The translations under genes and the position numbers were made by a program. 64,000 nt of DNA, taken from NCBI RefSeq assembly GCF_003248355.1, contig NZ_QKWY01000002.1:1426001-1490000 (forward strand). Direction: 5' to 3'. The notes beneath the pieces were generated by a model, which was not told the DNA's origin, did no database searches, and was given only the letters and a program-made list of their open reading frames with translations. This stretch comes from Streptomyces sp. AC1-42W. GTDB taxonomy: Bacteria; Actinomycetota; Actinomycetes; Streptomycetales; Streptomycetaceae. This document shows positions 1-8,085 of the stretch, piece by piece; position 1 is the stretch's first letter; each line of letters starts with the position of its first letter.

Positions 1-273
1 GGCGGGCTGCTGATCGCCCTGGTGGGCACGGCCGGCCTCTTCTGCGGCGGGCGCACGCTGACGGGCACCCAGCCCGGAGCCCTGGCCCCCGCCGCAGGTT
101 GGCTGGTTTCCATCGTTGTTCTGCTCAGCGGGCGGCCCGAAGGGGACTATGTCTTCGGTGACGCGCTCGGCCTCGGGCTCTTCATGCTGGGTGGAATGGG
201 TCTTGCTGTGATCTGCGCCACCATGCCGCGATCGCCCCGGCAGCGGGCCGACAGCGGCCGACCTGCCAAGTAG
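1..273 (+). CDS. 3' part of a small membrane protein gene (DUF6113-like); 5' end lies outside the window
   Basis: The frame is open from base 1 to a TAG at 271-273, so only the last 90 codons are present. They form three hydrophobic stretches (visible residues about 1-16, 29-44 and 53-75) joined by Gly/Arg-rich loops, then a short basic tail (SPRQRADSGRPAK). This is an integral membrane protein. In streptomycetes a DUF6113 protein usually follows mshB and precedes a peptidoglycan-binding-domain gene, which is the arrangement downstream here. The family name rests on that context and on size, not on a diagnostic motif. A GTG at 22 is in frame but has no ribosome-binding site before it, so it is unlikely to be the start. 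Confidence 0.6.
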   Translation, partial: GGLLIALVGTAGLFCGGRTLTGTQPGALAPAAGWLVSIVVLLSGRPEGDYVFGDALGLGLFMLGGMGLAVICATMPRSPRQRADSGRPAK

Positions 274-427
274 TGTGCCCCGTCATGCCCCCTGCCCGTC
301 CAGGGGGTGCGCGGTCGTTTCCCCCGGTCGCGCGGTGTGCTTCGGCGGCGGCCAGTATGGTGGTTCGCGCGCCCGGGCTGTGGCACGGGGGAAGTACGGG
401 CGGCGGAGCCAATCGGGAGAACCTGCT

Positions 428-2584
428 TTGAGTCGTGAAACTGACAGTTCGTCCTCCGGGCCCCAGGGTCGCGGGGGAGCCGCGTACCCCTCGGGTACGC
501 CGCCGTACGGATCACGCCAGTATCCGTCGACGCACCCGTCGCAGGACGCCCCGGAAGGGGCCCCGGAATCTGCCGGTCCGGACCGCTCCGAAGAGCCGAA
601 GACCGAGACGACCCTGACGACGCGTATCCGGATCAACATTCCGGGCTCGCGCCCCATCCCGCCGGTTGTCATGCGTACGCCCATGAGTGAGGCGGAGAGC
701 GGCGCCGAGCGCACCGGCTCGACCCCGCGTCCGGGCGCCCCCGCGCAGGGCGGCGCCCCGGCGGCCTCCCCGGCCCCGGCCGCGGAGCCCGGCGAGGACG
801 CGGCGGCGGACTCCGGCGAGAAGCCGGCCAAGGAGGGCGGCGGCAGCGACTGGTTCGCCCCGCGCAAGCCCCCGGCGGCCGGGAAGCCGTCGGCGGACGG
901 ACCGGGCGACACGGACGGCGCGGGCTTCACGGCGCCGGTCGTGGGCGGAACCGGTGCCGGGGCCGGTGGGCCCGCGGGTGCCGGTGGGCCCGGTGGCTCC
1001 GGCGGTCCTGCGGGTCCCGGCGGGCCCGGTGGCCTCGCGGGTGGTCCGGGTGGCCTTGCGGGTGCCGGTGGTTCCGATGCTCAGGCCGGTCCGGGTGCTT
1101 CGGGTGTGCCCGGCGGCCCGGTCGCCGGTGGCCCGGGGGGCACCCTGCCCCGGCGGGTCTCCCCGCCCTCGGGCCCCCGCACCGACCTGCCGTACTTCTC
1201 GGACGGCCCACAGCGCGACTTCCCGGCGGGTCCGGGCGGTACGGGGCCCGGCGCGGCCCCCGACGGTCCGCGTACCACCCCCGGCCTCGGCGTCCGTACG
1301 CCCGGCCCGGCCGGCCCCACCACGGGCCCGGTGCCCGGCATCTCGCCGCTCACGCCGAACCTCGACGGGCCCGGCCCGTTCCCGCCCGGCATGGGTCCGC
1401 AGAGCCCTGGCGGCCCGCTGACCGGCGGGGTGCCGCCGCGCATGTCCGACGACACCGCCATCCTCACCCCGCAGTTCGCGGCCCCGGCCGGCCCCGGTGA
1501 GAACGTCTCGGGCGACACGCTGAACAGCGGCATGCCCGTGGTCCCCGGCGACCCGAAGGGCGCGGGCCCGTCGGGCGCCGCTCCCGCGCAGCCCGCCCCG
1601 GCCGCCCGTCCCGCGCCGAAGCCGGCCCCCGCCAGGAAGGGCCGCTCCAAGCTGGTCCTCCTCGGCGTCGCGGCCGTCTGCCTGCTGGGCGTCGCCTACG
1701 GGGCCGGGCTCCTGATGAACCACTCCGACGTGCCCAAGGGCACCACCGTGCTCGGCGTGGACATCGGCGGCGGCACCAAGGAGGACGGCGTCGAGAAGCT
1801 GGACGCCGCGCTGGCCGGGCGGGCCGCGACCCCGCTCAAGCTGACCGTGGACGGCAAGGAGGTCGAGCTCGCCCCCGACAAGGCCGGGCTCTCGCTGGAC
1901 AGCCAGGCCACCGTGCGCGCGGCGGCCGGCAGCGACTACAACCCGGTCTCCGTCATCGGCTCGCTCTTCGGTGGCGCGCGGACCGTCGAGCCGGTCTTCC
2001 CGATCGACGAGGAGAAGCTCGGCGTCGCGCTCCAGGACCTGGCCGGCGCCTCCGGCACCGCGAAGGACGCCACGATCAAGTTCGTACCGGGCAAGGCCGT
2101 CGCCGTACCGGGCAAGGCCGGCAAAGCGATCGACGTGAACAAGTCGATGGTCTCCGTCCGGGACGCCTACCGCGCCCAGGTCGAGACCGGCCGCACCAAG
2201 AGCGTCGAACTGCCCGTCATCACCAAGGAACCCACCGTCTCCCAGGCCGAACTGGACCGGGCGATGAAGGAGTTCGCGGAGCCCGCGATGTCCGGGCTGG
2301 TCATCATCAGGGCGGGCGGCAAGGAGATCCCCTTCGGCCCGGCCAAGTCGCTGCCGCAGATCCTGTCGATGGTCGCGGTGGACGGCAAGCTCGTCGACCA
2401 CTACGACAAGAAGGCCATCGACCGGCTCTGCGCCGGGGTCTTCGACGGCGTCATGATCACCAAGGGCGACGGCAAGAAGCACCAGCTCAGCGCGGACGAC
2501 ATCGCCTACGCGATGAAGGGCGCGCTGCTCGGCAAGACCCAGGCCGAGCGCACCGTCACGATCGACCTCGAAGGCAACGGCTGA
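428..2584 (+). CDS. Membrane-anchored protein with long disordered N-terminus and C-terminal peptidoglycan-binding-like domain
   Basis: This is a 718-residue protein if translation begins at the TTG at 428, chosen because GGGAGA lies 7 bases upstream and no better start follows. Residues 1-400 are Pro/Gly/Ala-rich low complexity, with PGG-type repeats around 172-238, and look disordered and cytoplasmic. A single membrane helix (about 407-430) follows a basic stretch (ARKGRSK). The outer part (about 437-718) has two repeats of the type found in VanW-linked peptidoglycan-binding domains (PF12229-like), beginning with VLGVDIGGGTKEDGVEKLD. A role at the cell wall is inferred. The protein ends before a strong terminator hairpin and appears to be transcribed alone. 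Confidence 0.75.
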   Translation: MSRETDSSSSGPQGRGGAAYPSGTPPYGSRQYPSTHPSQDAPEGAPESAGPDRSEEPKTETTLTTRIRINIPGSRPIPPVVMRTPMSEAESGAERTGSTPRPGAPAQGGAPAASPAPAAEPGEDAAADSGEKPAKEGGGSDWFAPRKPPAAGKPSADGPGDTDGAGFTAPVVGGTGAGAGGPAGAGGPGGSGGPAGPGGPGGLAGGPGGLAGAGGSDAQAGPGASGVPGGPVAGGPGGTLPRRVSPPSGPRTDLPYFSDGPQRDFPAGPGGTGPGAAPDGPRTTPGLGVRTPGPAGPTTGPVPGISPLTPNLDGPGPFPPGMGPQSPGGPLTGGVPPRMSDDTAILTPQFAAPAGPGENVSGDTLNSGMPVVPGDPKGAGPSGAAPAQPAPAARPAPKPAPARKGRSKLVLLGVAAVCLLGVAYGAGLLMNHSDVPKGTTVLGVDIGGGTKEDGVEKLDAALAGRAATPLKLTVDGKEVELAPDKAGLSLDSQATVRAAAGSDYNPVSVIGSLFGGARTVEPVFPIDEEKLGVALQDLAGASGTAKDATIKFVPGKAVAVPGKAGKAIDVNKSMVSVRDAYRAQVETGRTKSVELPVITKEPTVSQAELDRAMKEFAEPAMSGLVIIRAGGKEIPFGPAKSLPQILSMVAVDGKLVDHYDKKAIDRLCAGVFDGVMITKGDGKKHQLSADDIAYAMKGALLGKTQAERTVTIDLEGNG

Positions 2585-2602
2585 CCTGCCGCGCACCCGC
2601 AC

Positions 2603-2644
2603 GGCTGCCGCCCCCGACCGGACCCCCGGCCGGGGGCGGCAGCC
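2603..2644 (+). terminator. Rho-independent-type hairpin after the peptidoglycan-binding protein gene
   Basis: A 14-bp perfect stem (GGCTGCCGCCCCCG at 2603-2616 pairing with 2631-2644) encloses a 14-base loop and is followed by GTTTCC. It lies 19 bases after the stop codon. Confidence 0.8.
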
Positions 2645-2734
2645 GTTTCCGGGCCGCCCGCGCCCCGTGCCGTAGGGCCGCCCGCGCCGCAGGGCCGCCG
2701 CGTACCCGGCCCGCGCCCGTGTCACACCGGCGGC

Positions 2735-2748
2735 ATGACATCTGTCAT
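2735..2748. promoter_or_regulatory. Perfect inverted repeat ATGACA-TC-TGTCAT upstream of the ABC/two-component operon
   Basis: The two 6-base arms are exact reverse complements separated by TC. The site is 60 bp before the start of the ATPase gene in the only intergenic gap of this operon. It suits a dimeric LuxR-type response regulator such as the one encoded at the end of the operon. That assignment is inference. Confidence 0.55.
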
Positions 2749-2807
2749 CCCCTTTCCACGACCGGCGGCTCTGCCGCGCACACCCCCCGTACGGCCAGGC
2801 TGGACGC

Positions 2808-3746
2808 ATGACGACGACGACAGCCGGCGAAGCGACCGCGACGAGGACAGCGGTGGTCGCCTTCGAACAGGTGACCAAGGCGTATGGAGACGTACGCGCC
2901 GTGGACGGGCTCACCCTGCGCCTGCACCCCGGCGAGACCGTGGCGCTCCTCGGGCCCAACGGCGCGGGCAAGTCCTCCACCCTCGACCTTCTCCTCGGGC
3001 TGCGCCCGGCCGACTCCGGCACGGTCCGCCTCTTCGGGACGACCCCGCGCGAGGCCATCGCGGCCGGCCGGGTCGGCGCGATGCTGCAGAGCGGCGGGCT
3101 GATGGAGGACGTCACCGTCGAGGAACTGGTCCGGCTGGTCTGCGGACTGCACCCGCGCCCGTACCCGCTGAGCGACGTGCTGGCCCGCGCGGGCCTCACC
3201 TCGATCGCCGACCGGATGGTCAACAAGCTGTCCGGCGGCCAGGAACAGCGCGTACGGTTCGCGCTCGCCACCGCAGGGGCCAACGACCTCATCGTGCTGG
3301 ACGAGCCCACCACCGGCATGGACGTCACCGCCCGCCAGGCGTTCTGGGCGACGATGCGGGAGCAGGCCGCGCAGGGCCGTACCGTCCTGTTCGCCACCCA
3401 CTACCTCGAAGAGGCCGACGCGATCGCCGACCGCGTCCTGGTCCTCCACAAGGGCCGGCTCCTCGCGGACGGCACCGCCGCCGAGATCAAGGCCAGGGCC
3501 GGGGCCCGCCGGATCTCCTTCGCACTGGACGACGCCGTCGACGAAGCGGCCCTGCGCGCGCTGCCGTTCCTCTCGACGCTCGACGTCAACGGCCGCCGGG
3601 TGCGCATCCAGTCGCACAACGCCGACGCCACCGTGCACGCCGTCTACGGCCTCGGCCTCTACCCGCGCGAACTGGAAGTCGCCGGAATCGGCCTGGAGCA
3701 GGCATTCGTGGCCATCACCGAGGCCGAGGAGGCCAAGAACTCATGA
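2808..3746 (+). CDS. ABC transporter ATP-binding protein (ABC-2 exporter type)
   Basis: This 312-residue ATPase powers an ABC-2 exporter. It has Walker A (GPNGAGKSS, about 49-57), the signature LSGGQEQ (about 141-147), Walker B (LIVLDEP, about 161-167) and the switch histidine in FATHYLEE (about 195). The C-terminal 80 residues are an extension common in DrrA/CcmA-like subunits. The ATG at 2808 has no Shine-Dalgarno sequence; a CAGGCT box 6 bases upstream would fit a leaderless transcript, though it departs from TANNNT. The stop codon overlaps the permease start as ATGA. The substrate cannot be told. Linked kinase and regulator genes of this kind often sense antibiotics or membrane stress. 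Confidence 0.93.
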   Translation: MTTTTAGEATATRTAVVAFEQVTKAYGDVRAVDGLTLRLHPGETVALLGPNGAGKSSTLDLLLGLRPADSGTVRLFGTTPREAIAAGRVGAMLQSGGLMEDVTVEELVRLVCGLHPRPYPLSDVLARAGLTSIADRMVNKLSGGQEQRVRFALATAGANDLIVLDEPTTGMDVTARQAFWATMREQAAQGRTVLFATHYLEEADAIADRVLVLHKGRLLADGTAAEIKARAGARRISFALDDAVDEAALRALPFLSTLDVNGRRVRIQSHNADATVHAVYGLGLYPRELEVAGIGLEQAFVAITEAEEAKNS

Positions 3747-4498
3747 CGAACCCCTTCTCCTGGGCCCTGATCCGGCTCGAAGTCACCAGGACCCTGCGGA
3801 ACAAGAAGTTCATGTTCTTCTCCGTCATCTACCCCTCGGTGATCTACCTGCTGATCTCCAGTACCCAGAACGACACCGACACGATCCCGCACACGGATCT
3901 GACGCTCCAGTCCTTCTTCATGGTCTCCATGGCCTCCTTCGGCGCGCTGACCGCCGTCCTGATGGGCAACAGCGAACGCATCGCCAAGGAACGCGAGAAG
4001 GGCTGGGTACGCCAGCTGCGGCTGACCGCACTGCCCGGCCGCAGCTACGTCCTGGCGAAGATCGCCGGCGCCGCCATGGTCACCCTGCCGTGCATCGTCG
4101 TCGTCTTCCTCGTCGCCGCCATGTTCAAACACGTGCGCTTCGACGCCTGGCAGTGGGCCGCGCTGACCGGCGTCATCTGGGCCGGCTCCCTGGTCTTCGC
4201 CGCGCTCGGCGTCGCCATCGGATACCTGGCCAGCGGCGACGCGGTCCGCCCGGTCACCATGATCATCTACTTCGGCCTCTCCATCCTCGGCGGTCTGTGG
4301 ATGCCCAGCGCCACCTTCCCGCAGTGGCTCCAGAACATCTCCGAGTGGCTGCCCACCCACGCGTACGCTGCACTCGGCCAGGCCGTCGAAATGGGCGGCG
4401 CGCCGCACGCCCGGGACATCGCCGTCCTCGGCGCCTACTTCCTGCTCTTCACGGGCGGCGCGGCCTGGCTCTACCGGAAGGACACGTTGAAGGCGTGA
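3743..4498 (+). CDS. ABC-2 type transporter permease
   Basis: This 251-residue integral membrane protein has about six hydrophobic helices. It begins with a short cytoplasmic segment (ALIRLEVTRTLRNKK) typical of ABC-2 permeases and ends with a basic tail (YRKDTLKA). It overlaps the ATPase gene by 4 bases (ATGA), so translation is probably coupled and the two proteins form one exporter. Its stop codon lies a few bases before the sensor kinase gene, completing an ATPase-permease-kinase-regulator operon. The family is clear from topology and context; the exported compound is unknown. Confidence 0.92.
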   Translation: MTNPFSWALIRLEVTRTLRNKKFMFFSVIYPSVIYLLISSTQNDTDTIPHTDLTLQSFFMVSMASFGALTAVLMGNSERIAKEREKGWVRQLRLTALPGRSYVLAKIAGAAMVTLPCIVVVFLVAAMFKHVRFDAWQWAALTGVIWAGSLVFAALGVAIGYLASGDAVRPVTMIIYFGLSILGGLWMPSATFPQWLQNISEWLPTHAYAALGQAVEMGGAPHARDIAVLGAYFLLFTGGAAWLYRKDTLKA

Positions 4499-4509
4499 GG
4501 GACGACGAG

Positions 4510-5673
4510 ATGTCGGTGGGGTCGGGGCGGATGCCCGGTACCGCGCGTCAGGCCGGGGTGAAGCTGTTGTGGATCGGGATCTGGCTGGCGTTCATGAGCG
4601 CGCCGGTCAAGGATCTCGCGGACGGCAACCACACCCCGTGGGCGACCGCGCTCGGGGTGCTCGGGCTGCTGGTGTTCGTCGGCGCCTACCTCGTCCTGGT
4701 CTTCCGGCACACGTCGAAGGCGCTCGACGTCTTCCGGGTCCGGGCGTTCCTCGTGTTCCTCGGGGCGCTCGCGGTGCTGCTGTCGCTGACGTTCGGCACG
4801 CGCTGGCTGGTCCTGTTCGTGTACGTGTCGGTGTCCGTGGGCGCCACGCTGCCGCTGCGGACCGCGCGATGGCTGATCCCCGTCGTCACCGCCCTGCTGG
4901 TGGGGGTCGGCGCGACCCTGGAGAACCCGCGCGAGATCATCACCGCGCTGGTCTTCCCGGCCCTGCTCGGCGGCTTCGCGATGACCGGCGTACGGCAGTT
5001 GGTGCGCACCACGGTCGAGCTGCGCGAGGCCCGCGCGACGGTCGCCCAGCTCGCCGCGAACGAGGAGCGGCTGCGGCTCGCCCGCGATCTGCACGACCTC
5101 CTGGGCCACTCGCTCTCCCTGATCACCCTCAAGAGCGAACTGGCCGGCCGGATGCTTCCCGACCAGCCCGAACGGGCCGCCGCCCAGGTCGCCGACATCG
5201 AACAGGTCAGCCGCCAGGCGCTGGTGGACGTACGCAGCGCCGTCACCGGGTACCGCCGGCCGACCCTGCCCGGCGAACTGGCCGGGGCCCGCACCGCGCT
5301 GGCCGCCGCCGGAGTCACCGCCGACGTGCCCGCCGAGGTGCCGGACGGGCTGCCCGAGGAGACGGAGGAGGTGCTCGCCTGGGGGCTGCGGGAAGCGGTG
5401 ACCAACGTCGTACGCCACAGCGGCGCCCGGCGCTGCACCGTCTCGCTCGCCCCGCGCCAGACGCTGGACGGGCGGGTCCTCGAACTCACCGTCGCCGACG
5501 ACGGGCGCGGCGCGGCGGGCAGCGGCCCCGGAAACGGCCTCACCGGGATCACCGAACGCCTCTCCGCCGTGCGCGGCACCGTCAGCACCCGGGCCACCCA
5601 TCAGCGTTCGGGCAAAGGCTTCACCATGGTCCTCAGCGTTCCGTTCGAATCCGGCCTAGTATCCCCGGAATGA
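4510..5673 (+). CDS. DesK/NarL-family sensor histidine kinase
   Basis: This 387-residue kinase has about five to six membrane helices in residues 1-150, so the sensing part is mostly buried in the membrane. A HisKA_3 dimerisation domain follows with the phospho-accepting histidine in DLHDLLGHS (His195). The ATPase domain carries the N-box REAVTNVVRHS and the G-box VADDGRGAAG. The ATG at 4510 is preferred because GAGGG lies 8 bases before it; a GTG at 4495 would overlap the permease stop but has a poorer site. The last codons overlap the regulator gene. It probably senses cargo or membrane state through the neighbouring exporter, as in other ABC-linked systems (inference). Confidence 0.92.
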   Translation: MSVGSGRMPGTARQAGVKLLWIGIWLAFMSAPVKDLADGNHTPWATALGVLGLLVFVGAYLVLVFRHTSKALDVFRVRAFLVFLGALAVLLSLTFGTRWLVLFVYVSVSVGATLPLRTARWLIPVVTALLVGVGATLENPREIITALVFPALLGGFAMTGVRQLVRTTVELREARATVAQLAANEERLRLARDLHDLLGHSLSLITLKSELAGRMLPDQPERAAAQVADIEQVSRQALVDVRSAVTGYRRPTLPGELAGARTALAAAGVTADVPAEVPDGLPEETEEVLAWGLREAVTNVVRHSGARRCTVSLAPRQTLDGRVLELTVADDGRGAAGSGPGNGLTGITERLSAVRGTVSTRATHQRSGKGFTMVLSVPFESGLVSPE

Positions 5674-6281
5674 GCATGATCAGACTTCTCCTCGCCGAGG
5701 ACCAGTCCATGGTGCGCGAGGCCCTGGCGGCGCTCCTCGGCCTGGAGCCCGACATCGAGGTGGTCGCCCAGGTCGCCCGCGGCGACGAGGTCGTGGCCGC
5801 GGCGCGGGAGCACGCCGTGGACGTCGCCCTGCTGGACATCGAGATGCCCGGCATGACCGGGATCGACGCGACGGCCCGGCTGCGCGAAGCCCTCCCGGAC
5901 GTCAAGGTCGTCGTCGTCACCACGTTCGGCCGGCCCGGCTATCTGCGCCGCGCGATGGAGTCGGGCGCCGACGCCTTCCTGGTCAAGGACGCCCCGGCCG
6001 CCCAACTCGCCGAAGCGGTACGCAAGGTGCTCGCCGGGGAACGCGTCATCGACCCCGGCCTCGCCGCCGCCGCCCTCGCCGACGGGGCCAACCCGCTCAC
6101 CGACCGCGAACGCGAGGTGCTGCGCACCGCCGCCGACGGCTCCACCAACGCGGAGATCGCCGCCGCCCTCCACCTCTCCCAGGGCACCGTCCGCAACTAC
6201 CTCTCCATGGCGATCCAGAAGACGGCCGCCCGCAACCGCGCGGAGGCCGTCCGCATGGCCCGCGAAAAGGGCTGGCTGTAG
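5670..6281 (+). CDS. NarL/LuxR-family response regulator
   Basis: This 203-residue regulator pairs with the kinase just upstream. The receiver domain has the acidic pair AEDQ, the phospho-acceptor Asp56 in LLDIEMPGMTG, a conserved Thr (VVVTTFG) and Lys (LVKDAP). The C-terminal LuxR-type helix-turn-helix spans LTDREREVLRTAADG to GTVRNYLSMAIQKT. The ATG at 5670 overlaps the kinase stop (ATGA); an ATG two codons later is equally possible. The inverted repeat at 2735-2748 is its most obvious candidate target. Confidence 0.93.
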   Translation: MSMIRLLLAEDQSMVREALAALLGLEPDIEVVAQVARGDEVVAAAREHAVDVALLDIEMPGMTGIDATARLREALPDVKVVVVTTFGRPGYLRRAMESGADAFLVKDAPAAQLAEAVRKVLAGERVIDPGLAAAALADGANPLTDREREVLRTAADGSTNAEIAAALHLSQGTVRNYLSMAIQKTAARNRAEAVRMAREKGWL

Positions 6282-6331
6282 GGGGGGCACCCCCCTGCCG
6301 TCCGCCCTCGCCGCCCCGTCCGCCCCGCCGC

Positions 6332-7009
6332 TCACCGGCCGGGCGACACCAGGCCTGCCTCGTACGCCATGATCACCAGCTGCACCCGGTCCCGCGCTCC
6401 CAGCTTGGCCAGCAGCCGGGTCAGATACGTCTTGGCCGTGGCCACACTGATGACCAGGCGCTCGGCGATCTCCGCGTTGGAGAGCCCGCCGCCGACCAGC
6501 ACCAGCACCTCCCGCTCCCGCTCGGTGATCGCGGCCAGCGGCGCCGGCGGGGACGGCGAGGCGACGGGACGGGCCGCGAACTCCCGGATCAGCCGCCGTG
6601 TGACGGCCGGGGCGATGAGGGCGTCCCCCGACGCCACCACCCGGACCGCCGCCAGAATGTCGTCCAGCGCCATGTCCTTCACCAGGAACCCGGCCGCGCC
6701 GGCGCGCAGCGCCCCGTACACGTAATCGTCGTCGTCGAACGTGGTCAGCACCACCACATGGGTGCCGGCCTCCGTGGCGGCGATGCGCTCGGTGGCCTCG
6801 ATGCCGTCCATGCCGGGCATCCGGATGTCCATCACGACGACATCGGGGGCCAGTTCGGCGACCAGCCGTACGGCCTCCTCGCCCGTCCCGGCCTCGCCGA
6901 CCACCTCGATGTCCGGGGTGTCGGCCATGACCATGCGCAGCGCGGTCCGCACCAGCGGCTGATCGTCCGCGAGGACCACCCGGACCGGCTCGGCGGCGTC
7001 GGCGCTCAT
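6332..7009 (-). CDS. NarL/LuxR-family response regulator whose partner kinase is broken
   Basis: This complete 225-residue regulator has a receiver domain with DD at 15-16, phospho-acceptor Asp61 (VVVMDIRMPGMDG), Thr in VVLTTFDD and Lys in FLVKDM. The LuxR-type helix-turn-helix begins at ITEREREVLVLVGGG. The ATG overlaps the stop codon of the upstream kinase remnant in the ATGA manner of a normal kinase-regulator pair. That remnant lacks its phospho-acceptor and ATP-binding regions, so the regulator is now an orphan. It may be inactive, phosphorylated by another kinase or by small phosphodonors, or active without phosphate. It converges with the regulator gene ending at 6281. Confidence 0.92.
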   Translation of the reverse strand: MSADAAEPVRVVLADDQPLVRTALRMVMADTPDIEVVGEAGTGEEAVRLVAELAPDVVVMDIRMPGMDGIEATERIAATEAGTHVVVLTTFDDDDYVYGALRAGAAGFLVKDMALDDILAAVRVVASGDALIAPAVTRRLIREFAARPVASPSPPAPLAAITEREREVLVLVGGGLSNAEIAERLVISVATAKTYLTRLLAKLGARDRVQLVIMAYEAGLVSPGR

Positions 7010-7312
7010 GTGGCCACCGTCCCCACCGCCGGCAGCGGTTCGGACAGGGTCCCCGGCGGCGGCACCGGGAAGCGGGCCGTCACCCGGAACGCCGACAGCT
7101 CCAGCTCCGGCGGCAGGGCCCGCCGCTCGCCCCGCCACTCCACCTCGACCCGCACCCCCGCGGCGGTCGTGGCCCGCGCGAGGCGCCCGACGTCGGCCAG
7201 GCCCTCGGCGGGGCCCCGCGGCGCCTCCTCCTCGCCCGGCGCCGACTCCCGCAGGGCGCCCAGCATTCTGCGCAGCCCCGACAGCGTCTGGGACCGGCTG
7301 CGGGACGTGGCC
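7006..7312 (-). pseudogene. Sensor histidine kinase remnant, truncated and internally deleted
   Basis: Reading down from about 7312, the frame gives a piece of a DesK-type dimerisation domain (RSQTLSGLRRMLGALRES), then the linker typical of these kinases (LADVGRLARATTAAGVRV, then LPPELELSAFRV). It jumps straight to a typical kinase C-terminus (TARFPVPPP). The whole ATP-binding domain is missing between FRV and TARF. The membrane sensor and phospho-acceptor histidine are missing at the other end, where the sequence runs into an unrelated fragment on the plus strand. The remaining frame is open and still overlaps the regulator start, so the 3' half may be translated but cannot be a working kinase. 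Confidence 0.8.
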
Positions 7313-7435
7313 CTGCCGCAGCCCCCGCCGGAGCTGTTCCCGTGGTCCGAGGCCGGTGCCTGGACCGTCTACGCCCTGTGGGCGCTGGCCGCCGGGGCGG
7401 TGGCGGTGTACGCGGTCCACCGGCGCGACCAGTGA
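7313..7435 (+). pseudogene. C-terminal tail of a lost membrane protein (ABC permease-like)
   Basis: On the plus strand a short open stretch encodes a hydrophilic lead (PPPELFPWSEAGAW), one hydrophobic helix (VYALWALAAGAVAVYAV) and a basic end (HRRDQ), then stops. This is how many ABC-2 permeases end. It has no start codon or upstream coding sequence of its own and abuts the reversed kinase remnant, so it looks like the stump of a gene whose front was deleted. The permease identity is a guess from topology. Confidence 0.45.
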
Positions 7436-7460
7436 GACCGGTGCGACCAGTGAGACCGGT
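7425..7460. repeat. 18-bp perfect tandem duplication across a stop codon
   Basis: GCGACCAGTGAGACCGGT occurs twice head to tail, at 7425-7442 and 7443-7460. The first copy contains the TGA that ends the permease-tail fragment. Confidence 0.9.
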
Positions 7461-7519
7461 GGGCCTGGCCGGCACCTCGGTCAGGTAGGTGCCGACCAGG
7501 AGCTGGGGGCGCGCGTGTT

Positions 7520-8062
7520 TCAGGCGCGCGTGATGCGGGAAATCGCCTCGGCCGTCAGGGCGCGGTCGTGCGGTTCGGTCTCCAGGGCGCGGTGAATGGA
7601 CAGGCCCTCGATCAGCGCGTCCAGCTGACGGGCCGTCGCCGGGTCGAAGTGCCACTCCAGGGCGACCCGGCTGCGGCGCATCCACTCACGGGTCAGTTCG
7701 CGGTAGGCGGGTTTGCGGGCGGCGAGCGTGTACAGCTCGTGGGTCAGGACCAGCTCGCGCTGATTCCCGCCGGAGAGGTGGTGCACCAGATCGGCGACCG
7801 CCTCACGCGCCTCGTCGGGTGTGCCGGCGGCGCCCAGCCGCTCCTCGAAGACGGCGACGATCCCGCTGGAGAAGCGGGTGAACGCCTCCCGCAGCAGCTC
7901 GTCCATCCCGGCGAAGTGGTACGTCATCGAGCCGAGCGGCACGCCCGCGCGGGCGGCGACCTTGCGGTGCGAGGTCCCGGCGACCCCCTCGGCCGCGATC
8001 ACGTCCAGCGCGGCGGCGATGATGCGCTCCCGCCGCTCGGGGTCGTTCTGTCCGGTCGCCAC
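7520..8062 (-). CDS. TetR-family transcriptional repressor
   Basis: This 180-residue protein has an N-terminal TetR helix-turn-helix. The recognition part reads TSHRKVAARAGVPLGSMTYHF, within RRERIIAAALDVIAAEGV to GMDELLREAF; the rest is the helical ligand domain. The GTG at 8062 is chosen because GAGGG lies 7 bases upstream. The gene follows an acetyltransferase gene on the same strand with a 23-base gap and faces away from an MFS transporter gene. The two 12-14 bp palindromes in the divergent promoter (8667-8700) are the likely operator for both transcripts. The inducer is unknown and is presumably an MFS substrate. Confidence 0.9.
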   Translation of the reverse strand: MATGQNDPERRERIIAAALDVIAAEGVAGTSHRKVAARAGVPLGSMTYHFAGMDELLREAFTRFSSGIVAVFEERLGAAGTPDEAREAVADLVHHLSGGNQRELVLTHELYTLAARKPAYRELTREWMRRSRVALEWHFDPATARQLDALIEGLSIHRALETEPHDRALTAEAISRITRA

Positions 8063-8085
8063 CCTGTATCCCTCGTCGCCCTCGT

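Noticed and set aside
512..3397. A 961-codon open frame antisense to two genes at the left end
   Set aside because: It is a by-product of GC-rich codon use: it runs across two well-supported genes in opposite phase and its translation is Arg/Gly/Ala low complexity without a domain.
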